Source: Brachyhypopomus gauderio (Eukaryota > Chordata > Actinopteri > Gymnotiformes > Hypopomidae). Taken from it: a stretch of DNA of 64,000 nt. The notes below the pieces were generated by a model. The model made no database searches. It worked only from the letters and a program-made list of their open reading frames with translations, and was not told where the DNA came from. The position numbers and the translations under genes were made by a program. The DNA is taken from positions 62,001-126,000 of the forward strand of contig NW_027506876.1 of the NCBI RefSeq assembly GCF_052324685.1. The letters are read 5' to 3'. Below are positions 45,270-57,085 of the stretch, one piece after another (the first letter of the stretch is position 1; each line of letters opens with the position of its first letter).

Positions 45270-45342
45270 GTTTCTGTAGTGTAGTGGTCATCACGTTCGC
45301 CTAACACGCGAAAGGTCCCTGGTTCAATACCAGGCAGAAACA
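45270..45342 (+). tRNA. tRNA-Val-AAC: tRNA-Val(AAC), class AAC-A57
   Basis: CTAACAC loop, paired stems; the earliest tRNA with a same-class partner 12253 bp downstream (57523). Confidence 0.95.
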
Positions 45343-45781
45343 TGCTTCTTGATAGAATTACAAACACACCACTGCTGTTTAGTGGTTTGTTGCCAGTGTA
45401 AAGGCTATCGGGGAGCTCTTCCCTTTAGATCCTCAAAGTGAGCTCTCAGTCTCATGTGATCGATACAGGAATGTTCTAAATCGCCATGTACCTTGATAGC
45501 AGTACAAATGCAATCGGTTCAATCAAAATTACACTCCGTGGAAACTTACCTAGTGCTTTGTCATGTTGTCTCCCAACATAGAAAACTCATGCTACTCGGT
45601 TGATTTGTAGACGTTTGTGTTATAAAGGTATCGAATGATGTCAACATTTGGTGTTTGGATGTGAATGTTTTGTCTTAAAGCAGAGTAGACCTACTGCTTA
45701 GCCATTGTTGACATGATGACTTCCATGCTTTTATTGTATGAGGAAATGCCCACGAGAGATGTGCCCATTCAGACAAGCAAG

Positions 45782-45854
45782 GTTTCTGTAGTGTAGTGGT
45801 CATCACGTTTGCCTCACACCCGAAAGGTCCCTGGTTCGATACCAGGCAGAAACA
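45782..45854 (+). tRNA. tRNA-Val-CAC: tRNA-Val(CAC), class CAC-C39
   Basis: U29:G41 and C31.C39; belongs to both the 5104-bp and 12253-bp repeats. Confidence 0.85.
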
Positions 45855-46291
45855 TGCTTCTTGATAGAATGACAAACACCACTGCTGTTTAGTGGTTTGT
45901 TGCCAGTGTAAAGGCTATCGGGGAGCTCTTCCCTTTAGATCCTCAAAGTGAGCTGTCAGTCTCATGTGATCGATACAGGAATGTTCTAAATCGCCATGTA
46001 CCTTGATAGCAGTACTAATGCAGCCGGTTCAATCAAAATTACACTCAGTGGAAACTTACCTAGTGCTTTGTCATGTTGTCTCCCAACATAGAAAACTCAT
46101 GCTACTCGGTTGATTTGTAGACGTTTGTGTTATAAAGGTATCGAATGATATCAACATTTGGTGTTTGGATGTGAATGTTTTGTCTTAAAGCAGAGTAGAC
46201 TTACTGCTTAGCCATTGTTGACATGATGACTTCCATGCTCTGATTGTATGAGGAAACGCCCACGAGAGATGTGCCCATTCAGACTGGCAAG

Positions 46292-46364
46292 GTTTCTGTA
46301 GTGTAGTGGTCATCACGTTCGCCTAACACGCGAAAGGTCCCTGGTTCAATACCAGGCAGAAACA
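46292..46364 (+). tRNA. tRNA-Val-AAC: tRNA-Val(AAC), class AAC-A57 in a hybrid unit
   Basis: CTAACAC loop, sound stems; same hybrid spacer as 41188. Confidence 0.95.
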
Positions 46365-46801
46365 TGCTTCTTGATAGAATTACAAACACCACTGCTGTTT
46401 AGTGGTTTGTTGCCAGTGTAAAGGCTATCGGGGAGCTCTTCCCTTTAGATCCTCAAAGTGAGCTCTCAGTCTCATGTGATCGATACAGGAATGTTCTAAA
46501 TCGCCATGTACCTTGATAGCAGTACAAATGCAATCGGTTCAATCAAAATTACACTCCGTGGAAACTTACCTAGTGCTTTGTCATGTTGTCTCCCAACATA
46601 GAAAACTCATGCTACTCGGTTGATTTGTAGACGTTTGTGTTATAAAGGTATCGAATGATGTCAACATTTGGTGTTTGGATGTGAATGTTTTGTCTTAAAG
46701 CAGAGTAGACCTACTGCTTAGCCATTGTTGACATGATGACTTCCATGCTTTTATTGTATGAGGAAATGCCCACGAGAGATGTGCCCATTCAGACAAGCAA
46801 G

Positions 46802-46874
46802 GTTTCTGTAGTGTAGTGGTCATCACGTTTGCCTCACACCCGAAAGGTCCCTGGTTCGATACCAGGCAGAAACA
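46802..46874 (+). tRNA. tRNA-Val-CAC: tRNA-Val(CAC), class CAC-C39
   Basis: U29:G41 and C31.C39; last tRNA of HOR-C, with a normal CAC-C39 3' spacer, unlike its partner 41698. Confidence 0.85.
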
Positions 46875-47311
46875 TGCTTCTTGATAGAATGACAAACACC
46901 ACTGCTGTTTAGTGGTTTGTTGCCAGTGTAAAGGCTATCGGGGAGCTCTTCCCTTTAGATCCTCAAAGTGAGCTGTCAGTCTCATGTGATCGATACAGGA
47001 ATGTTCTAAATCGCCATGTACCTTGATAGCAGTACTAATGCAGCCGGTTCAATCAAAATTACACTCAGTGGAAACTTACCTAGTGCTTTGTCATGTTGTC
47101 TCCCAACATAGAAAACTCATGCTACTCGGTTGATTTGTAGACGTTTGTGTTATAAAGGTATCGAATGATATCAACATTTGGTGTTTGGATGTGAATGTTT
47201 TGTCTTAAAGCAGAGTAGACTTACTGCTTAGCCATTGTTGACATGATGACTTCCATGCTCTGATAGAATGAGGAAACGCCCACGAGAGATGTGACCGTTC
47301 AGACAAGCAAG

Positions 47312-47384
47312 GTTTCTGTAGTGTAGTGGTCATCACGTTTGCCTCACACCCGAAAGGTCCCTGGTTCGATACCAGGCAGAAACA
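47312..47384 (+). tRNA. tRNA-Val-CAC: tRNA-Val(CAC), class CAC-C39, GATAGAATG leader
   Basis: U29:G41 and C31.C39; GATATCAACA upstream. Confidence 0.85.
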
Positions 47385-47821
47385 TGCTTCTTGATAGAAT
47401 GACAAACACCACTGCTGTTTAGTGGTTTGTTGCCAGTGTAAAGGCTATCGGGGAGCGCTTGCCTTTAGATCCTCAAAGTGAGCTGTCAGTCTCATGTGAT
47501 CGATACAGGAATGTTCTAAATCGCCATGTACCTTGATAGCAGTACTAATGCAGCCGGTTCAATCAAAATTACACTCCGTGGAAACTTACCTAGTGCTTTG
47601 TCATGTTGTCTCCCAACATAGAAAACTCATGCTACTCGGTTGATTTGTAGACGTTTGTCTTATAAAGGTATCGAATGATGTCAACATTTGGTGTTTCGAT
47701 GTGAATGTTTTGTCTTAAAGCAGAGTAGACCTACTGCTTAACCATTGTTGACATGATGACTTCCATGCTCTGATAGAATGAGGAAACGCCCACGAGAGAT
47801 GTGCCCGTTCAGACAAGCAAG

Positions 47822-47894
47822 GTTTCTGTAGTGTAGTGGTCATCACGTTCGCCTCACACGCAAAAGGTCCCTGGTTCGATACCAGGCAGAAACA
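47822..47894 (+). tRNA. tRNA-Val-CAC: tRNA-Val(CAC), class CAC-A41
   Basis: C29.A41; CTTAACCATTG upstream and GACAAAAACC downstream mark a young subtype repeated at 50885, 51905, 55480, 60075 and 63138. Confidence 0.87.
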
Positions 47895-48331
47895 TGCTTC
47901 TTGATAGAATGACAAAAACCACTGCTGTTTAGTGATTTGTTGCCAGTGTAAAGGCTATCGGGGAGCGCTTGCCTTTAGATCCTCAAAGTGAGCTGTCAGT
48001 CTCATGTGATCGATACAGGAATGTTCTAAATCGCCATGTACCTTGATAACAGTACTAATGCAGCCGGTTCAATCAAAATTACACTCCGTGGAAACTTACC
48101 TAGTGCTTTGTCATGTTGTCTCCCAACATAGAAAACTCATGCTACTCGGTTGATTTGTAGACGTTTGTGTTATAAAGGTATCGAATGATGTCAACATTTG
48201 GTGTTTGGATGTGAATGTTTTGTCTTAAAGCAGAGTAGACCTACTGCTTAGCCATTGTTGACATGATGACTTCCATGCTCTGATAGAATGAGGAAACGCC
48301 CACGAGAGATGTGACCGTTCAGACAAGCAAG

Positions 48332-48404
48332 GTTTCTGTAGTGTAGTGGTCATCACGTTTGCCTCACACCCGAAAGGTCCCTGGTTCGATACCAGGCAGA
48401 AACA
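48332..48404 (+). tRNA. tRNA-Val-CAC: tRNA-Val(CAC), class CAC-C39, GATAGAATG leader
   Basis: U29:G41 and C31.C39; GTGACCGTTC leader but GATGTCAACA and GACCTACTG upstream, so the inverted repeat is intact in this hybrid unit. Confidence 0.85.
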
Positions 48405-48841
48405 TGCTTCTTGATAGAATGACAAACACCACTGCTGTTTAGTGGTTTGTTGCCAGTGTAAAGGCTATCGGGGAGCGCTTGCCTTTAGATCCTCAAAGTG
48501 AGCTGTCAGTCTCATGTGATCGATACAGGAATGTTCTAAATCGCCATGTACCTTGATAGCAGTACTAATGCAGCCGGTTCAATCAAAATTACACTCCGTG
48601 GAAACTTACCTAGTGCTTTGTCATGTTGTCTCCCAACATAGAAAACTCATGCTACTCGGTTGATTTGTAGACGTTTGTGTTATAAAGGTATCGAATGATG
48701 TCAACATTTGGTGTTTGGATGTGAATGTTTTGTCTTAAAGCAGAGTAGACCTACTGCTTAGCCATTGTTGACATGATGACTTCCATGCTCTGATAGAATG
48801 AGGAAACGCCCACGAGAGATGTGCCCATTCAGACAAGCAAG

Positions 48842-48914
48842 GTTTCTGTAGTGTAGTGGTCATCACGTTCGCCTAACACGCGAAAGGTCCCTGGTTCGAT
48901 ACCAGGCAGAAACA
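48842..48914 (+). tRNA. tRNA-Val-AAC: tRNA-Val(AAC), class AAC-G57
   Basis: CTAACAC loop, all stems paired, TTCGATA T loop. Both flanks are CAC-wt type (GATAGAATG leader, GACATACACACC 3'), so only the anticodon region looks AAC-derived. Confidence 0.95.
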
Positions 48915-49352
48915 TGCTTCTTGATAGAATGACATACACACCACTGCTGTTTAGTGGTTGTTGCCAGTGTAAAGGCTATCAGCGAGCTCTTCCCTTTAGA
49001 TCCTCAAAGTGAGCTGTCAGTCTCATGTGATCGATACAGGAATGTTCTAAATCGACATGTACCTTGATAGCAGTACTAATGCAGCCAGTTCAATCAAAAT
49101 GAAACTCAGTGGAAACTTACCTAGTGCTTTGTCATGTTGTCTCCCAACATAGAAAACTCATGCTACTCGGTTGATTTGTAGACGTTTGTGTTATAAAGGT
49201 ATCGAATGATGTCAACATTTGGTGTTTGGATGTGAATGTTTTGTCTTAAAGCAGAGTAGACCTACTGCTTAGCCATTGTTGACATGATGACTTCCATGCT
49301 CTGATTGTATGAGGAAACGCCCACGAGAGATGTGCCCATTCAGACATGCAAG

Positions 49353-49425
49353 GTTTCTGTAGTGTAGTGGTCATCACGTTCGCCTCACACGCGAAAGGTC
49401 CCTAGTTCGATACCAGGCAGAAACA
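49353..49425 (+). tRNA. tRNA-Val-CAC: tRNA-Val(CAC), class CAC-A52
   Basis: A52.C62; downstream CGGCAAACTC is a CG-to-CA difference. Confidence 0.88.
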
Positions 49426-49864
49426 TGCTTCTTGATAGAATGACATACACACCACTGCTGTTTAGTGGTTTGTTGCCAGTGTAAAGGCTATCGGCAAACT
49501 CTTCCCTTTAGATCCTCAAAGTGAGCTGTCAGTCTCATGTGATTGATACAGGAATGTTCTAAATCGCCATGTACCTTGATAGCAGTACTAATGCAGCCAG
49601 TTCAATCAAAATGAAACTCAGTGGAAACTTACCTAGTGCTTTGTCATGTTGTCTCCCAACATAGAAAACTCATGCTACTCGGTTGATTTGTAGACGTTTG
49701 TGTTATAAAGGGATCGAATGATGTCAACATTTGGTGTTTGGATGTGAATGTTTTGTCTTAAAGCAAAGTAGACCTACTGCTTAGCCATTGTTGACATGAT
49801 GACTTCCATGCTATGATAGAATGAGGAAACGCCCACGAGAGATGTGCCCGTTCAGACAAGCAAG

Positions 49865-49937
49865 GTTTCTGTAGTGTAGTGGTCATCACGTTCGCCTCAC
49901 ACGCAAAAGGTCCCTGGTTCGATACCAGGCAGAAACA
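49865..49937 (+). tRNA. tRNA-Val-CAC: tRNA-Val(CAC), class CAC-A41, CTATGATAG leader
   Basis: C29.A41; GCAAAGTAGACC upstream alters the inner palindrome. Confidence 0.87.
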
Positions 49938-50374
49938 TGCTTCTTGATAGAATGACAAACACCACTGCTGTTTAGTGATTTGTTGCCAGTGTAAAGGCTA
50001 TCGGGGAGCGCTTGCCTTTAGATCCTCAAAGTGAGCTGTCAGTCTCATGTGATCGATACAGGAATGTTCTAAATCGCCATGTACCTTGATAGCAGTACTA
50101 ATGCAGCCGGTTCAATCAAAATTACACTCCGTGGAAACTTACCTAGTGCTTTGTCATGTTGTCTCCCAACGTAGAAAACTCATGCTACTCGGTTGATTTG
50201 TAGACGTTTGTGTTATAAAGGTATCGAATGATATCAACATTTGGTGTTTGGATGTGAATGTTTTGTCTTAAAGCAGAGTAGACTTACTGCTTAGCCATTG
50301 TTGACATGATGACTTCCATGCTCTGATAGAATGAGGAAACGCCCACGAGAGATGTGACCGTTCAGACAAGCAAG

Positions 50375-50447
50375 GTTTCTGTAGTGTAGTGGTCATCACG
50401 TTTGCCTCACACCCGAAAGGTCCCTGGTTCGATACCAGGCAGAAACA
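50375..50447 (+). tRNA. tRNA-Val-CAC: tRNA-Val(CAC), class CAC-C39, GATAGAATG leader
   Basis: U29:G41 and C31.C39; upstream CCCAACGTAG joined to GATATCAACA indicates a hybrid spacer. Confidence 0.85.
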
Positions 50448-50884
50448 TGCTTCTTGATAGAATGACAAACACCACTGCTGTTTAGTGGTTTGTTGCCAGT
50501 GTAAAGGCTATCGGGGAGCGCTTGCCTTTAGATCCTCAAAGTGAGCTGTCAGTCTCATGTGATCGATACAGGAATGTTCTAAATCGCCATGTACCTTGAT
50601 AGCAGTACTAATGCAGCCGGTTCAATCAAAATTACACTCCGTGGAAACTTACCTAGTGCTTTGTCATGTTGTCTCCCAACATAGAAAACTCATGCTACTC
50701 GGTTGATTTGTAGACGTTTGTCTTATAAAGGTATCGAATGATGTCAACATTTGGTGTTTCGATGTGAATGTTTTGTCTTAAAGCAGAGTAGACCTACTGC
50801 TTAACCATTGTTGACATGATGACTTCCATGCTCTGATAGAATGAGGAAACGCCCACGAGAGATGTGCCCGTTCAGACAAGCAAG

Positions 50885-50957
50885 GTTTCTGTAGTGTAGT
50901 GGTCATCACGTTCGCCTCACACGCAAAAGGTCCCTGGTTCGATACCAGGCAGAAACA
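50885..50957 (+). tRNA. tRNA-Val-CAC: tRNA-Val(CAC), class CAC-A41
   Basis: C29.A41; GTGTTTCGATG and CTTAACC upstream. Confidence 0.87.
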
Positions 50958-51394
50958 TGCTTCTTGATAGAATGACAAAAACCACTGCTGTTTAGTGATT
51001 TGTTGCCAGTGTAAAGGCTATCGGGGAGCGCTTGCCTTTAGATCCTCAAAGTGAGCTGTCAGTCTCATGTGATCGATACAGGAATGTTCTAAATCGCCAT
51101 GTACCTTGATAACAGTACTAATGCAGCCGGTTCAATCAAAATTACACTCCGTGGAAACTTACCTAGTGCTTTGTCATGTTGTCTCCCAACATAGAAAACT
51201 CGTGCTACTCGGTTGATTTGTAGACGTTTGTGTTATAAAGGTATCGAATGATGTCAACATTTGGTGTTTGGATGTGAATGTTTTGTCTTAAAGCAGAGTA
51301 GACCTACTGCTTAGCCATTGTTGACATGATGACTTCCATGCTCTGATAGAATGAGGAAACGCCCACGAGAGATGTGACCGTTCAGACAAGCAAG

Positions 51395-51467
51395 GTTTCT
51401 GTAGTGTAGTGGTCATCACGTTTGCCTCACACCCGAAAGGTCCCTGGTTCGATACCAGGCAGAAACA
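51395..51467 (+). tRNA. tRNA-Val-CAC: tRNA-Val(CAC), class CAC-C39, GATAGAATG leader
   Basis: U29:G41 and C31.C39; upstream ACTCGTGC is private against its partner at 63648. Confidence 0.85.
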
Positions 51468-51904
51468 TGCTTCTTGATAGAATGACAAACACCACTGCTG
51501 TTTAGTGGTTTGTTGCCAGTGTAAAGGCTATCGGGGAGCGCTTGCCTTTAGATCCTCAAAGTGAGCTGTCAGTCTCATGTGATCGATACAGGAATGTTCT
51601 AAATCGCCATGTACCTTGATAGCAGTACTAATGCAGCCGGTTCAATCAAAATTACACTCCGTGGAAACTTACCTAGTGCTTTGTCATGTTGTCTCCCAAC
51701 ATAGAAAACTCATGCTACTCGGTTGATTTGTAGACGTTTGTCTTATAAAGGTATCGAATGATGTCAACATTTGGTGTTTGGATGTGAATGTTTTGTCTTA
51801 AAGCAGAGTAGACCTACTGCTTAACCATTGTTGACATGATGACTTCCATGCTCTGATAGAATGAGGAAACGCCCACGAGAGATGTGCCCGTTCAGACAAG
51901 CAAG

Positions 51905-51977
51905 GTTTCTGTAGTGTAGTGGTCATCACGTTCGCCTCACACGCAAAAGGTCCCTGGTTCGATACCAGGCAGAAACA
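51905..51977 (+). tRNA. tRNA-Val-CAC: tRNA-Val(CAC), class CAC-A41
   Basis: C29.A41; GTGTTTGGATG with CTTAACC, a combination shared only with 55480. First tRNA of HOR-E. Confidence 0.87.
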
Positions 51978-52414
51978 TGCTTCTTGATAGAATGACAAAA
52001 ACCACTGCTGTTTAGTGATTTGTTGCCAGTGTAAAGGCTATCGGGGAGCGCTTGCCTTTAGATCCTCAAAGTGAGCTGTCAGTCTCATGTGATCGATACA
52101 GGAATGTTCTAAATCGCCATGTACCTTGATAACAGTACTAATGCAGCCGGTTCAATCAAAATTACACTCCATGGAAACTTACCTAGTGCTTTGTCATGTT
52201 GTCTCCCAACATAGAAAACTCATGCTACTCGGTTGATTTGTAGACGTTTGTGTTATAAAGGTATCGAATGATGTCAACATTTGGTGTTTGGATGTGAATG
52301 TTTTGTCTTAAAGCAGAGTAGACCTACTGCTTAGCCATTGTTGACATGATGACTTCCATGCTCTGATAGAATGAGGAAACGCCCACGAGAGATGTGCCCA
52401 TTCAGACAAGCAAG

Positions 52415-52487
52415 GTTTCTGTAGTGTAGTGGTCATCACGTTCGCCTAACACGCGAAAGGTCCCTGGTTCGATACCAGGCAGAAACA
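52415..52487 (+). tRNA. tRNA-Val-AAC: tRNA-Val(AAC), class AAC-G57
   Basis: CTAACAC loop, paired stems, TTCGATA; upstream ACTCCATGG shared with the unit at 55990. Confidence 0.95.
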
Positions 52488-52925
52488 TGCTTCTTGATAG
52501 AATGACATACACACCACTGCTGTTTAGTGGTTGTTGCCAGTGTAAAGGCTATCAGCGAGCTCTTCCCTTTAGATCCTCAAAGTGAGCTGTCAGTCTCATG
52601 TGATCGATACAGGAATGTTCTAAATCGCCATGTACCTTGATAGCAGTACTAATGCAGCCAGTTCAATCAAAATGAAACTCAGTGGAAACTTACCTAGTGC
52701 TTTGTCATGTTGTCTCCCAACATAGAAAACTCATGCTACTCGGTTGATTTGTAGACGTTTGTGTTATAAAGGTATCGAATGATGTCAACATTTGGTGTTT
52801 GGATGTGAATGTTTTGTCTTAAAGCAGAGTAGACCTACTGCTTAGCCATTGTTGACATGATGACTTCCATGCTCTGATTGTATGAGGAAACGCCCACGAG
52901 AGATGTGCCCATTCAGACATGCAAG

Positions 52926-52998
52926 GTTTCTGTAGTGTAGTGGTCATCACGTTTGCCTCACACGCGAAAGGTCCCTAGTTCGATACCAGGCAGAAACA
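52926..52998 (+). tRNA. tRNA-Val-CAC: tRNA-Val(CAC), class CAC-A52 with C29T
   Basis: TTTGC/GCGAA stem has U29:G41 wobble, and A52.C62 remains in the T stem. Confidence 0.85.
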
Positions 52999-53437
52999 TG
53001 CTTCTTGATAGAATGACATACACACCACTGCTGTTTAGTGGTTTGTTGCCAGTGTAAAGGCTATCGGCAAACTCTTCCCTTTAGATCCTCAAAGTGAGCT
53101 GTCAGTCTCATGTGATTGATACAGGAATGTTCTAAATCGCCATGTACCTTGATAGCAGTACTAATGCAGCCAGTTCAATCAAAATGAAACTCAGTGGAAA
53201 CTTACCTAGTGCTTTGTCATGTTGTCTCCCAACATAGAAAACTCATGCTACTCGGTTGATTTGTAGACGTTTGTGTTATAAAGGGATCGAATGATGTCAA
53301 CATTTGGTGTTTGGATGTGAATGTTTTGTCTTAAAGCAAAGTAGACCTACTGCTTAGCCATTGTTGACATGATGACTTCCATGCTATGATAGAATGAGGA
53401 AACGCCCACGAGAGATGTGCCCGTTCAGACAAGCAAG

Positions 53438-53510
53438 GTTTCTGTAGTGTAGTGGTCATCACGTTCGCCTCACACGCAAAAGGTCCCTGGTTCGATACCA
53501 GGCAGAAACA
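53438..53510 (+). tRNA. tRNA-Val-CAC: tRNA-Val(CAC), class CAC-A41, CTATGATAG leader
   Basis: C29.A41; GCAAAGTAGACC upstream. Confidence 0.87.
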
Positions 53511-53947
53511 TGCTTCTTGATAGAATGACAAACACCACTGCTGTTTAGTGATTTGTTGCCAGTGTAAAGGCTATCGGGGAGCGCTTGCCTTTAGATCCTC
53601 AAAGTGAGCTGTCAGTCTCATGTGATCGATACAGGAATGTTCTAAATCGCCATGTACCTTGATAGCAGTACTAATGCAGCCGGTTCAATCAAAATTACAC
53701 TCCGTGGAAACTTACCTAGTGCTTTGTCATGTTGTCTCCCAACGTAGAAAACTCATGCTACTCGGTTGATTTGTAGACGTTTGTGTTATAAAGGGATCGA
53801 ATGATGTCAACATTTGGTGTTTGGATGTGAATGTTTTGTCTTAAAGCAGAGTAGACCTACTGCTTAGCCATTGTTGACATGATGACTTCCATGCTCTGAT
53901 TGTATGAGGAAACGCCCACGAGAGATGTGCCCATTCAGACTGGCAAG

Positions 53948-54020
53948 GTTTCTGTAGTGTAGTGGTCATCACGTTCGCCTAACACGCGAAAGGTCCCTGG
54001 TTCAATACCAGGCAGAAACA
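53948..54020 (+). tRNA. tRNA-Val-AAC: tRNA-Val(AAC), class AAC-A57
   Basis: CTAACAC loop, paired stems; HOR-E cycle 1, unit 5. Confidence 0.95.
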
Positions 54021-54459
54021 TGCTTCTTGATAGAATTACAAACACACCACTGCTGTTTAGTGGTTTGTTGCCAGTGTAAAGGCTATCGGGGAGCTCTTCC
54101 CTTTAGATCCTCAAAGTGAGCTCTCAGTCTCATGTGATCGATACAGGAATGTTCTAAATCGCCATGTACCTTGATAGCAGTACAAATGCAATCGGTTCAA
54201 TCAAAATTACACTCCGTGGAAACTTACCTAGTGCTTTGTCATGTTGTCTCCCAACATAGAAAACTCATGCTACTCGGTTGATTTGTAGACGTTTGTGTTA
54301 TAAAGGTATCGAATGATGTCAACATTTGGTGTTTGGATGTGAATGTTTTGTCTTAAAGCAGAGTAGACCTACTGCTTAGCCATTGTTGACATGATGACTT
54401 CCATGCTTTTATTGTATGAGGAAATGCCCACGAGAGATGTGCCCATTCAGACAAGCAAG

Positions 54460-54532
54460 GTTTCTGTAGTGTAGTGGTCATCACGTTTGCCTCACACCCG
54501 AAAGGTCCCTGGTTCGATACCAGGCAGAAACA
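54460..54532 (+). tRNA. tRNA-Val-CAC: tRNA-Val(CAC), class CAC-C39
   Basis: U29:G41 and C31.C39; CTTTTATTG leader. Confidence 0.85.
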
Positions 54533-54969
54533 TGCTTCTTGATAGAATGACAAACACCACTGCTGTTTAGTGGTTTGTTGCCAGTGTAAAGGCTATCGGG
54601 GAGCTCTTCCCTTTAGATCCTCAAAGTGAGCTGTCAGTCTCATGTGATCGATACAGGAATGTTCTAAATCGCCATGTACCTTGATAGCAGTACTAATGCA
54701 GCCGGTTCAATCAAAATTACACTCAGTGGAAACTTACCTAGTGCTTTGTCATGTTGTCTCCCAACATAGAAAACTCATGCTACTCGGTTGATTTGTAGAC
54801 GTTTGTGTTATAAAGGTATCGAATGATATCAACATTTGGTGTTTGGATGTGAATGTTTTGTCTTAAAGCAGAGTAGACTTACTGCTTAGCCATTGTTGAC
54901 ATGATGACTTCCATGCTCTGATTGTATGAGGAAACGCCCACGAGAGATGTGCCCATTCAGACTGGCAAG

Positions 54970-55042
54970 GTTTCTGTAGTGTAGTGGTCATCACGTTCGC
55001 CTAACACGCGAAAGGTCCCTGGTTCAATACCAGGCAGAAACA
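54970..55042 (+). tRNA. tRNA-Val-AAC: tRNA-Val(AAC), class AAC-A57 in a hybrid unit
   Basis: CTAACAC loop, sound stems; CAC-C39-type upstream spacer, then ACTAATGCAGCC downstream in place of the usual ACAAATGCAATC. Confidence 0.95.
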
Positions 55043-55479
55043 TGCTTCTTGATAGAATTACAAACACCACTGCTGTTTAGTGGTTTGTTGCCAGTGTAAA
55101 GGCTATCGGGGAGCTCTTCCCTTTAGATCCTCAAAGTGAGCTCTCAGTCTCATGTGATCGATACAGGAATGTTCTAAATCGCCATGTACCTTGATAGCAG
55201 TACTAATGCAGCCGGTTCAATCAAAATTACACTCCGTGGAAACTTACCTAGTGCTTTGTCATGTTGTCTCCCAACATAGAAAACTCATGCTACTCGGTTG
55301 ATTTGTAGACGTTTGTCTTATAAAGGTATCGAATGATGTCAACATTTGGTGTTTGGATGTGAATGTTTTGTCTTAAAGCAGAGTAGACCTACTGCTTAAC
55401 CATTGTTGACATGATGACTTCCATGCTCTGATAGAATGAGGAAACGCCCACGAGAGATGTGCCCGTTCAGACAAGCAAG

Positions 55480-55552
55480 GTTTCTGTAGTGTAGTGGTCA
55501 TCACGTTCGCCTCACACGCAAAAGGTCCCTGGTTCGATACCAGGCAGAAACA
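55480..55552 (+). tRNA. tRNA-Val-CAC: tRNA-Val(CAC), class CAC-A41
   Basis: C29.A41; opens HOR-E cycle 2, partner of 51905. Confidence 0.87.
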
Positions 55553-55989
55553 TGCTTCTTGATAGAATGACAAAAACCACTGCTGTTTAGTGATTTGTTG
55601 CCAGTGTAAAGGCTATCGGGGAGCGCTTGCCTTTAGATCCTCAAAGTGAGCTGTCAGTCTCATGTGATCGATACAGGAATGTTCTAAATCGCCATGTACC
55701 TTGATAACAGTACTAATGCAGCCGGTTCAATCAAAATTACACTCCATGGAAACTTACCTAGTGCTTTGTCATGTTGTCTCCCAACATAGAAAACTCATGC
55801 TACTCGGTTGATTTGTAGACGTTTGTGTTATAAAGGTATCGAATGATGTCAACATTTGGTGTTTGGATGTGAATGTTTTGTCTTAAAGCAGAGTAGACCT
55901 ACTGCTTAGCCATTGTTGACATGATGACTTCCATGCTCTGATAGAATGAGGAAACGCCCACGAGAGATGTGCCCATTCAGACAAGCAAG

Positions 55990-56062
55990 GTTTCTGTAGT
56001 GTAGTGGTCATCACGTTCGCCTAACACGCGAAAGGTCCCTGGTTCGATACCAGGCAGAAACA
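55990..56062 (+). tRNA. tRNA-Val-AAC: tRNA-Val(AAC), class AAC-G57
   Basis: CTAACAC loop, paired stems, TTCGATA; partner of 52415. Confidence 0.95.
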
Positions 56063-56500
56063 TGCTTCTTGATAGAATGACATACACACCACTGCTGTTT
56101 AGTGGTTGTTGCCAGTGTAAAGGCTATCAGCGAGCTCTTCCCTTTAGATCCTCAAAGTGAGCTGTCAGTCTCATGTGATCGATACAGGAATGTTCTAAAT
56201 CGCCATGTACCTTGATAGCAGTACTAATGCAGCCAGTTCAATCAAAATGAAACTCAGTGGAAACTTACCTAGTGCTTTGTCATGTTGTCTCCCAACATAG
56301 AAAACTCATGCTACTCGGTTGATTTGTAGACGTTTGTGTTATAAAGGTATCGAATGATGTCAACATTTGGTGTTTGGATGTGAATGTTTTGTCTTAAAGC
56401 AGAGTAGACCTACTGCTTAGCCATTGTTGACATGATGACTTCCATGCTCTGATTGTATGAGGAAACGCCCACGAGAGATGTGCCCATTCAGACATGCAAG

Positions 56501-56573
56501 GTTTCTGTAGTGTAGTGGTCATCACGTTTGCCTCACACGCGAAAGGTCCCTAGTTCGATACCAGGCAGAAACA
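56501..56573 (+). tRNA. tRNA-Val-CAC: tRNA-Val(CAC), class CAC-A52 with C29T
   Basis: U29:G41 and A52.C62; partner of 52926. Confidence 0.85.
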
Positions 56574-57012
56574 TGCTTCTTGATAGAATGACATACACAC
56601 CACTGCTGTTTAGTGGTTTGTTGCCAGTGTAAAGGCTATCGGCAAACTCTTCCCTTTAGATCCTCAAAGTGAGCTGTCAGTCTCATGTGATTGATACAGG
56701 AATGTTCTAAATCGCCATGTACCTTGATAGCAGTACTAATGCAGCCAGTTCAATCAAAATGAAACTCAGTGGAAACTTACCTAGTGCTTTGTCATGTTGT
56801 CTCCCAACATAGAAAACTCATGCTACTCGGTTGATTTGTAGACGTTTGTGTTATAAAGGGATCGAATGATGTCAACATTTGGTGTTTGGATGTGAATGTT
56901 TTGTCTTAAAGCAAAGTAGACCTACTGCTTAGCCATTGTTGACATGATGACTTCCATGCTATGATAGAATGAGGAAACGCCCACGAGAGATGTGCCCGTT
57001 CAGACAAGCAAG

Positions 57013-57085
57013 GTTTCTGTAGTGTAGTGGTCATCACGTTCGCCTCACACGCAAAAGGTCCCTGGTTCGATACCAGGCAGAAACA
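57013..57085 (+). tRNA. tRNA-Val-CAC: tRNA-Val(CAC), class CAC-A41, CTATGATAG leader
   Basis: C29.A41; partner of 53438. Confidence 0.87.

Larger units (their letters stand above)
36667..46874 (+). repeat. HOR-C: 10-unit higher-order repeat, 5104 bp, two cycles
   Basis: Unit order is CAC-wt, CAC-A52, CAC-C39, CAC-C39, CAC-wt, CAC-A52 (with A39), AAC-A57, CAC-C39, AAC-A57 hybrid, CAC-C39. Corresponding tRNAs are exactly 5104 bp apart (37104/42208, 38125/43229, 39145/44249, 40166/45270). Shared private marks include CTCAATGTGAG near 36755 and 41859, and GAAATCTCATG near 37415 and 42519. Cycle edges are approximately 36667-41770 and 41771-46874. Confidence 0.88.
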
